Assembly (NCBI GenBank): GCA_031257455.1
Contig: JAIROQ010000180.1
Location: 1 to 15,292, forward strand
Source of the DNA: Prevotellaceae bacterium
Lineage (GTDB): Bacteria; Bacteroidota; Bacteroidia; Bacteroidales; UBA932
Length of the DNA stretch: 15,292 nucleotides
Direction: 5' to 3'
Shown here: positions 5,954 to 11,579 of the stretch, piece by piece
Layout of the letters: every line of letters begins with the position of its first letter
Position numbering within the stretch: the stretch's first letter is position 1
Notes under the pieces: model-generated
The model's input: only the letters and a program-made list of their open reading frames with translations
The model's database searches: none
What the model was told of the DNA's origin: nothing
Position numbers and translations under genes: made by a program

Positions 5954-7690
5954 ATGTACGACATTTTAACTTTAAATCAGAAAACCATTGAAGAATTACG
6001 CGCTATTGCCGAAACTTTTACAAAATTGAAAAAGGTAAATTCGTTGGAAAAAGACGAGCTTATTTACCGGATTCTGGACGAACAGGCGATTAGTTCTATT
6101 AATGCAAAGCCGAAAAAAACGATTGCAAACGTTGCCAAAACCCCCGCAAAGGGCGAAAGGAAACATCGCGAACGCGTGAATAAACCGGCAAAAGATGCGC
6201 CGCAACCAAAAAATAATGCGGCGCCACAACCTTCCACTCCTGCAGCCGTTGAAGCAGCGGCAAAGCAAGAGGTAGCAAAGCAACCGAAAAAATCAGGAAC
6301 CAGACCGGTAGGACGTCCGAGAAAAAATCAGGTTGCCCCGGCGCCGGCACAACCGGTTAAGCCGGTTGAAACGCCGGTAGTCGCGGAAACAGCGCCTGTC
6401 ATTCCGGCGGAAGCGCAACCGGTTGCAAAACCGCAGGCAACGGCGGAAAAAGCCGGTAAACCCCATGCCAAGAAAGGCAATGGTCACAGCAATGGCAACG
6501 GTAACGGTAATGGTAATGGTAACGGCAACAGTAATGGTAATGCCGGAAACAGCCAGCAAAAAAAATACGAATTTGAAGGAATTGTAGAAGCTACCGGCGT
6601 ATTGGAAGTCATGTCGGACGGCTACGGTTTCCTTCGTTCGTCTGATTACAATTATCTTAATTCGCCTGACGATATTTATGTTTCGCAATCGCAAATAAAA
6701 TTGTTCGGCTTGAAAACCGGCGATACTATTACCGGCGACATCCGTCCGCCGAAAGAAGGCGAAAAATATTTCCCGATAGTGCGCGTAAATCACATTAACG
6801 GCCGCAGCCCCGAATATATTCGCGACCGCGTCCCGTTTGACTTTTTGACGCCGTTGTTCCCTACCGAGAAATTCAACATCACCGGAAAAGGCCACAATAA
6901 CCTTTCCATGCGTGTGGTGGACATGTTTTCGCCAATCGGCAAAGGGCAACGCGGCCTGATAGTCGCGCAACCGAAAACCGGTAAAACCGTTTTGTTAAAA
7001 GACGTAGCGAATGCCATTGCCGGCAATCATCCCGAAGTTTATATGATTGTGCTGTTGATTGACGAACGTCCCGAAGAAGTTACGGATATGGCGCGTAGCG
7101 TGCGTGCAGAAGTAGTTGCTTCCACGTTCGACGAACCGGCGGAACGCCACGTGAAAGTGGCCAATATTGTGCTGGAAAAAGCAAAACGACTGGTGGAATG
7201 CGGACATGACGTAGTGATTTTGCTGGATTCCATTACACGTTTGGCACGCGCCTTTAATACCGTACAGCCGGCGTCCGGCAAGGTATTGAGCGGCGGTGTG
7301 GATGCGAATGCGCTGCACAAGCCGAAACGTTTCTTCGGCGCGGCGCGTAATATTGAAAACGGCGGCTCGCTGACCATCCTCGCCACAGCCTTGATAGATA
7401 CCGGCTCGAAGATGGACGAAGTAATTTTTGAAGAATTTAAAGGCACCGGCAATATGGAATTGCAATTAGACCGCAAACTGTCGAACAAACGCGTATTTCC
7501 TGCGGTGGATGTTACGGCCAGCGGTACACGCCGTGAAGATTTGCTGCTTGAAAAACCCACCATGAACAAAATTTGGGTATTGCGCAATTACCTTGCCGAC
7601 ATGAATTCCGTAGAAGCGATGGAATTCCTGCGCGACCGCATGCACCACACCAACAGCAACGAAGAATTTTTAATCTCGATGAACGGGTAG
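5954..7690 (+). CDS. rho: Transcription termination factor Rho with disordered insert
   Basis: 578 residues against 419 in E. coli. Residues 1-45 form the Rho N-terminal helical domain. About 50-203 is an inserted low-complexity segment: Lys/Pro/Ala-rich, with an AT-hook-like PVGRPRK (118-124) and an Asn-Gly tract (175-200). The cold-shock-like RNA-binding domain follows (about 205-283: [21 protein letters not shown]). The RecA-type motor has P-loop AQPKTGKT (338-345), DERPEEV (370-376), Walker B VVILLDS (420-426), the central loop [19 protein letters not shown] (447-465) and TASGTRRED (521-529) with the Arg finger region. It is a hexameric RNA-dependent ATPase helicase that releases transcripts. 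In Bacteroides this kind of insert has been linked to condensate formation; the same role here is inference. The insert length and NG repeats are unusual only outside Bacteroidota. Confidence 0.97.
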   Translation: MYDILTLNQKTIEELRAIAETFTKLKKVNSLEKDELIYRILDEQAISSINAKPKKTIANVAKTPAKGERKHRERVNKPAKDAPQPKNNAAPQPSTPAAVEAAAKQEVAKQPKKSGTRPVGRPRKNQVAPAPAQPVKPVETPVVAETAPVIPAEAQPVAKPQATAEKAGKPHAKKGNGHSNGNGNGNGNGNGNSNGNAGNSQQKKYEFEGIVEATGVLEVMSDGYGFLRSSDYNYLNSPDDIYVSQSQIKLFGLKTGDTITGDIRPPKEGEKYFPIVRVNHINGRSPEYIRDRVPFDFLTPLFPTEKFNITGKGHNNLSMRVVDMFSPIGKGQRGLIVAQPKTGKTVLLKDVANAIAGNHPEVYMIVLLIDERPEEVTDMARSVRAEVVASTFDEPAERHVKVANIVLEKAKRLVECGHDVVILLDSITRLARAFNTVQPASGKVLSGGVDANALHKPKRFFGAARNIENGGSLTILATALIDTGSKMDEVIFEEFKGTGNMELQLDRKLSNKRVFPAVDVTASGTRREDLLLEKPTMNKIWVLRNYLADMNSVEAMEFLRDRMHHTNSNEEFLISMNG

Positions 7691-7692
7691 AG

Positions 7693-7757
7693 ACAGTTGG
7701 AAGTGGCAGTAGGCAGTTGCAGTAAGCAGTAAGCTGTAAGCAGTAACAGTAGGCAGT
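7693..7757. repeat. Degenerate 7-bp tandem repeat (GCAGTAA)
   Basis: Units GCAGTAG, GCAGTAA and GCTGTAA run head to tail, starting within ten bases of the rho stop codon. It is another tract of the tandem-word type, here without the palindromic core. Confidence 0.75.
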
Positions 7758-7760
7758 GAT

Positions 7761-7788
7761 AGTGGGGCGGACAAATGTTCGCCCTACT
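7761..7788 (+). terminator. Strong hairpin downstream of rho (REP-like or terminator)
   Basis: AGTGGGGCGGACA (7761-7773) pairs with TGTTCGCCCTACT (7776-7788) over 13 positions, including two G-T wobbles, around a 2-nt apex. No T-run follows, so it is either a Rho-type 3' boundary or a REP-like palindrome. It separates the rho transcript from the promoter at 7822. Confidence 0.5.
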
Positions 7789-7821
7789 GCATTATGCCGG
7801 AAAAGATTTTTTCAAAAAAAA

Positions 7822-7851
7822 TTGTCTTTAAAAAATATTGTTTTATATTTG
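7822..7851 (+). promoter_or_regulatory. Promoter of the structured RNA / downstream genes
   Basis: TTG (7822-7824), 19 bp, TATATTTG (7844-7851). It has the same -7 word and the same spacing as the M16 promoter at the other end of the window. Transcription would start near 7858. No comparable box exists between here and the genes at 8259 and 8589. Confidence 0.65.
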
Positions 7852-7859
7852 CACCATTA

Positions 7860-8230
7860 TTATGTTTCTTTGACGTATTGAATTTGATATATTAAAAATA
7901 TATCGTTTTAACTTTTATTCGATGTACTAATCGAAATCTGGAAAATTTCAAATCTGCATGAATATAAGTAAAAACGACCATGCCAAGAGTGGATATGGGT
8001 TGTTGTACTTATAAGCAGATTGGGTCTTCCAGAACCTCGATTAGTGATAAATACAGCACTCGTTTCCGCTTTTGGCTTTTTAGTGGAATAAGAAAAAAAT
8101 CAGGGTAAAAGTTGAAGAAATAAATTGTAGAACTTAATTTCTACAATAAATGGCAGCGAATAAAAATTCGTAGCAAGGGGTTGTTTTATAAGAAAAAGTT
8201 TGTGTTTGAAAAACAGCCCTAATGCTACAA
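7860..8230 (+). ncRNA. Candidate structured non-coding RNA or long structured leader
   Basis: No coding frame is visible, but paired segments run end to end. (1) 7886-7892/7898-7904. (2) A rod-like arm of nested stems: 7926-7934/8037-8045 (9 bp, perfect), 7937-7943/8027-8033 (7 bp), 7951-7957/8015-8021 (7 bp), 7964-7970/8006-8012 (7 bp), 7973-7979/7998-8004 (one wobble) and an apical CCA-AGAG-TGG. (3) 8064-8070/8082-8088. (4) 8124-8132/8139-8147 (9 bp). (5) 8153-8161/8166-8174. (6) 8177-8187/8210-8220, optionally extended by 8170-8175/8223-8228. A consensus promoter precedes it. The rod with internal loops recalls 6S RNA, but the bubble is small. I saw no RNase P, tmRNA or SRP RNA signatures. 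It may be an independent RNA or the leader of the 51-aa and FISUMP genes. Confidence 0.5.
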
Positions 8231-8258
8231 AAATAATAACAATTAAAAATTAAATGTT

Positions 8259-8414
8259 ATGAAAAAAATTCTTCTTTTCTTGTGCTTGTTGCTATTGGCA
8301 GCAAGTTGCGCCACGCAAAAACAAACAGCAAACAATGCTGTGCCGTATGTGTATTATACCGGCGATGATGCGCCGGCGGCGTCTGCCATGTTCCGGTATG
8401 CAGATGGACAATAA
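8259..8414 (+). CDS. Small lipoprotein ORF, 51 aa, possibly truncated
   Basis: The ATG at 8259 follows an A-rich leader of the kind seen before other genes here. The product begins MKKILLFLCLLLLAASC, a classic lipoprotein signal with the lipobox Cys at residue 17. About 34 further residues follow (ATQKQ...PYVYYTGDDAPAASAMFRYADGQ) before TAA. The last codons and the stop lie inside an inverted repeat (GGACAATA 8406-8413 / TATTGTCC 8420-8427) that begins a palindrome cluster, so the mature protein may be the stub of a longer gene cut by insertion of that cluster. The leader peptide resembles that of the secreted FISUMP protein just downstream. A genuine short lipoprotein is the alternative. Function unknown. 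Confidence 0.55.
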   Translation: MKKILLFLCLLLLAASCATQKQTANNAVPYVYYTGDDAPAASAMFRYADGQ

Positions 8415-8552
8415 ATGTGTATTGTCCGTAGGACAAACATAGCAATAGAAAAATGCATCCATCACACCAGCTTGTCCGTAGGACATGCATCCCCTACGGG
8501 GAAAAAGACATTTGGAGGAATTTGTTCTATTGATATGAATGCCCTCACGGGC
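8406..8552. repeat. Cluster of REP-like palindromes
   Basis: Six inverted repeats occur in under 150 bp: GGACAATA/TATTGTCC (8406-8427), TTGTCC-GTA-GGACAA (8422-8436), a second TTGTCC-GTA-GGACA (8472-8485), CCCC-TAC-GGGG (8491-8501), GCCC-TCAC-GGGC (8541-8552), and an outer pair CAATAGAA (8443-8450) / TTCTATTG (8525-8532) that encloses two of them. ATGCATCC is also present twice as a direct repeat (8453-8460, 8484-8491). It separates the 51-aa ORF from the FISUMP gene and holds no coding frame. Confidence 0.75.
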
Positions 8553-8588
8553 AACAATAATGAATAAACAAATTAAAAAATAACAATT

Positions 8589-9728
8589 ATGAAAAAAATT
8601 CTCTTTCTTTTCGCCCTGCTTGCAAGCATCACCGCAAGCGCCACCGTAACCGTTACGCCATTGAGCGTAGATTATTCTAACAAAAAAGTAACCTTTCGCG
8701 TGTCATGGACAAATTCTCCTGCTGCGCCGTATAATAACCGCGTGTGGGTGTGGGTTGATTTGTGTCCCATTACCGGTACTTCACCGGGTACATTTGCCCA
8801 AGCTGTCATCAGTGGGGCTACGGCTACTGCCGGAAACATACTTACTGTTTCCAACAACACGCGCGGCTTTTATGTAACAACCAACCCCTCGACTGTTACC
8901 GCTACATTGAGCAATGCCACCGGTAAATTCAATTGGTGCGTGTATGGCAGCGATGCTCCGCCGAAGGTAACGGCAAATAATGGGACATATACTTTATACG
9001 GCACGCCGCCGTTTACCCTGACAGCTGCGAACGGCACAACGACACAAACAGTAGCGGCAAACGCCATTGCCACCTCTGCCGTAACCATTACGCCCGTCAC
9101 ATTAACCGATCGGACAGGCTATCCGGGCGTTTTCTGTATTTATACCGGCAGCGATTTGTACATTGACGCCACGCACCTTTGCCAACAACGCACCAGCGGC
9201 GCAAAGAATTGGGAAGCCCACATAAAAGATAGCCGGGATAGTCGATTGTATAGAATTGTACTGATGCCTGACCAAAAATGGTATATGGCGCAAAATTTAA
9301 ATTACAGAGGCGTTACTTATTATTGTTATGGTAATAATTCATCAAATTGTAATGAAACAAATGGGGTATGGTATCAAAACCCACCAGTAACAAGCACGCT
9401 GTGTCCGAGTGGTTGGAGTCTGCCTTCATGCCAAAATTGGACAAATTTAATATCCAATTATAATATGACGAACGCAACTTTGAAATCTACCACATGTTCA
9501 GGGGTTGATACGTATGGTATGAGAGCAATGTGCGTGGGTCTGTACTCATCAAATGTGGGGGGATGGATATATCAAGGTCAATGTGATCGATGGATAGTGC
9601 CAGCTACATACCAATCTGCATTGCACATATACAACTATGGTTCCTATACCATAACATGCGAGTGCTCCCATGGCGGCTGTACGTCAAACACAGATTACGA
9701 TACTGTTCGTTGTTTCCGCCAACTGTAA
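8589..9728 (+). CDS. Secreted FISUMP-domain protein
   Basis: 379 residues. A Sec signal peptide (MKKILFLFALLASITASA) is cleaved near residue 18 and there is no lipobox, so the product is periplasmic or exported. Residues about 19-165 form a Thr/Ala/Asn-rich beta-sandwich region (LSVDYSNKKVTFRVSW, RVWVWVD, FNWCVYGSDAPP, TPPFTLTAANG) of a type recurrent in Bacteroidales FISUMP proteins. Residues about 210-379 are the FISUMP domain: LYRIVLMPDQKWYMAQNLNY, then CPSGWSLPSCQNW (272-284) and the end DTVRCFRQL. The domain is rich in Cys and aromatic residues. It is the second FISUMP protein in the window but differs in anchoring from the lipoprotein at 947-2506. Likely transcribed from 7822-7851. Convergent with pruA. 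A surface or secreted binding role is inference. Confidence 0.85.
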   Translation: MKKILFLFALLASITASATVTVTPLSVDYSNKKVTFRVSWTNSPAAPYNNRVWVWVDLCPITGTSPGTFAQAVISGATATAGNILTVSNNTRGFYVTTNPSTVTATLSNATGKFNWCVYGSDAPPKVTANNGTYTLYGTPPFTLTAANGTTTQTVAANAIATSAVTITPVTLTDRTGYPGVFCIYTGSDLYIDATHLCQQRTSGAKNWEAHIKDSRDSRLYRIVLMPDQKWYMAQNLNYRGVTYYCYGNNSSNCNETNGVWYQNPPVTSTLCPSGWSLPSCQNWTNLISNYNMTNATLKSTTCSGVDTYGMRAMCVGLYSSNVGGWIYQGQCDRWIVPATYQSALHIYNYGSYTITCECSHGGCTSNTDYDTVRCFRQL

Positions 9729-9758
9729 TTTTAACCATATCGCGACAAGCGCACTAAT

Positions 9759-9849
9759 TCTTAATTTCTAATTTCTAATTTGCTCCGGCGTAAGCCAAAT
9801 CTGTAAATCTGTAAATCTGTAAATCTGTAAATGGTCACTCCAATTCCTA
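9759..9849. repeat. Modular intergenic repeat between convergent genes
   Basis: 7-bp words TTCTAAT (9766-9781), the core variant GCTCCGGCGTAAGC (9782-9795), then four copies of the 8-bp word AAATCTGT (9798-9829). The far end (AATTCCTAATTC, 9842-9853) contains the pruA stop codon. It lies between the FISUMP gene and pruA stop codons. Confidence 0.85.
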
Positions 9850-11466
9850 ATTCAAAAAGGGGTATCGATAGTCTATCGGCGGCACAAGGCATTCCTTGAT
9901 GGTGCGGGGACTTGTCCACCGGAGGAGATTGAGGTAGCTTCCGGCTTTGTCGTTCGTTCCGCTGCGGCGGGCGCCGCCAAAAGGCTGCTGCCCTACCACT
10001 GCGCCGGTCGATTTGTCGTTGAAATAAATATTGCCTGCCGCATATCTCAAGCGTTGCGCCGCATCCACCAATGCATGGCGGTCTTGCGCAAATACCGCGC
10101 CGGTCAGGCCGTAGGGCGAGGTTTCGTCAAGCAGTTGCAGTGTTTCCGTCCATTTGTTTTCGGGATAAACATACACGGAAAGCGCCGGCCCGAAGATTTC
10201 TTCTTCCATCGTAACAAAATGCGGGTCGCTCACTTCAATGACAGTCGGCTGTATGAAATATCCCTGCGATTTGTCGCCCTTGCCGCCCGCGATAATCGTA
10301 GCTTCGGGCGCATTTCGTGCGCGGTCGATATAGCTCATAATGGTATCGAACGAGGTTTCGTCAATGACGGCGTTATGGTAGTTGCTGAAATCACGCACGT
10401 CTCCGGTTTTGATGGTGGCCAGCATGTCGCAGAGTTGCTGTTTCACTTCCGGCCAGAGGTTGGACGGGATATAGGCACGCGATGAAGCCGAACATTTCTG
10501 TCCCTGGTATTCAAACGAGCCGCGAACCAGCGCCACCGCCAGCTCCTGCGCTTTCGCCGATGGATGCGCGATGACGAAGTCCTTGCCGCCCGTTTCGCCA
10601 ACTAATCGCGGATAGGAACGGTAGCCGGAAAGGTTGTTCGCCGCCGTTTGCCACAGCTGGTCGAACGTGGCGGTAGAGCCGGTGAAGTGCAGGCCGGCAA
10701 AGTGCGGACTTGCCAGCGCCGCATTGCCGATGATGCGTCCCGCACCGGGCAGGAAGTTTACCACGCCGGCGGGCAATCCGGCTTCCTGAAATACTTTCAT
10801 CAAAAAATAGTTTGAGAAAAGGGCGGTGGTAGCCGGTTTCCAGAGGGTCGTGTTGCCCATCAGCACGGGCGAAAGGTTCAAGTTCGAGGCGATGGCCGTG
10901 AAGTTGAAAGGCGTTACCGCCAGTACAAATCCTTCGAGCGGACGGTATTCCATGCGGTTGATGACGCCCGCTTCGCTGTGCGGCTGGTCGCTGTAAATAC
11001 GGCCGGCATAGTGGGCGTTGAAGCGCAGGAAGTCGATATTTTCGCAGGCCGAGTCTATTTCCGCCTGAAAGGCATTTTTGCTCTGCCCAAGCATGGTGGC
11101 GGCATTCAGGAGGGCGCGGTATTTCTTCACCGCCAGTTCGGCTATCCGCAGCAGGATGGCAGCGCGTTCCTCCCATGGAAACCGTTCCCATTCTTTCTGT
11201 GCCTGTACGGCGGCCGCTACCGCCGCTTCCACTTCTTTGACGCCTGCTTTGTGGTAGGTGGCCAATACCTGCCGGTGGTCGTGCGGCATTACCACCGTGC
11301 CGGTATCGCCCGTATATACTTCGCGCCCGCCAATGATAACGGGGATTTCAACCGTTCCTGACGACAGTCGCGTTAATTCGTCCTGCAGTTCCTTGCGTTC
11401 GGGGCTGCCGGGAGCATAGCTTTTCACCGGCTCGTTGGCCGGACAGGGAAAATGATAAATAGTCAT
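9847..11466 (-). CDS. pruA: 1-pyrroline-5-carboxylate (L-glutamate gamma-semialdehyde) dehydrogenase
   Basis: 539 residues from the ATG at 11466 (MTIYHFPCPANEP), matching Bacteroidales homologues. The frame is open 28 codons further upstream, but those codons are tandem-repeat DNA (SYLII repeated) and should be excluded. It oxidises glutamate semialdehyde to glutamate with NAD in proline/arginine catabolism, in the cytosol. Aldehyde dehydrogenase landmarks: TPFNFTA (185-191), LWKPATT (208-214) with the NAD-binding Lys, FTGST (261-265), the general-base Glu in VGETGGKD (E291), and the catalytic Cys in GQKCSASSR (C325). EEIFGP and QQPFGGARRSGTNDKAG occur near the C-terminus. The TAG stop lies in a repeat unit. 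No promoter is evident in the 113-bp gap to the M16 gene, so read-through from it is possible. Confidence 0.97.
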   Translation of the reverse strand: MTIYHFPCPANEPVKSYAPGSPERKELQDELTRLSSGTVEIPVIIGGREVYTGDTGTVVMPHDHRQVLATYHKAGVKEVEAAVAAAVQAQKEWERFPWEERAAILLRIAELAVKKYRALLNAATMLGQSKNAFQAEIDSACENIDFLRFNAHYAGRIYSDQPHSEAGVINRMEYRPLEGFVLAVTPFNFTAIASNLNLSPVLMGNTTLWKPATTALFSNYFLMKVFQEAGLPAGVVNFLPGAGRIIGNAALASPHFAGLHFTGSTATFDQLWQTAANNLSGYRSYPRLVGETGGKDFVIAHPSAKAQELAVALVRGSFEYQGQKCSASSRAYIPSNLWPEVKQQLCDMLATIKTGDVRDFSNYHNAVIDETSFDTIMSYIDRARNAPEATIIAGGKGDKSQGYFIQPTVIEVSDPHFVTMEEEIFGPALSVYVYPENKWTETLQLLDETSPYGLTGAVFAQDRHALVDAAQRLRYAAGNIYFNDKSTGAVVGQQPFGGARRSGTNDKAGSYLNLLRWTSPRTIKECLVPPIDYRYPFLN

Positions 11467-11579
11467 AATTATGAGGTATGAAGTTTGAATTATGAGGTAT
11501 GAATTATGAATTATGAGGTATGAAGTATGCCGGCGCGTCAGCCAACTCATACTTCATACCTCATACTTCATACTTCACA
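11467..11579. repeat. 7-bp tandem words with a 17-bp perfect inverted repeat around a core
   Basis: The words TATGAGG, TATGAAG and TATGAAT run left to right and their complement runs right to left. They enclose the core variant GCCGGCGCGTCAGC (11529-11542). ATGAGGTATGAAGTATG (11513-11529) is the exact reverse complement of 11548-11564, giving a 17-bp stem with an 18-nt loop. It fills the whole gap between the M16 stop codon and the pruA start. Confidence 0.9.

Noticed and set aside
7926..8045. Definite call of 6S RNA (ssrS)
   Set aside because: The rod shape is suggestive, but the central bubble is only 7/5 nt and I cannot recall a Bacteroidota 6S consensus well enough to match it.
11467..11550. 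N-terminal extension of pruA starting at 11550
   Set aside because: The extra 28 codons are 7-bp tandem words and the palindromic core. The ATG at 11466 gives the normal family N-terminus and length.
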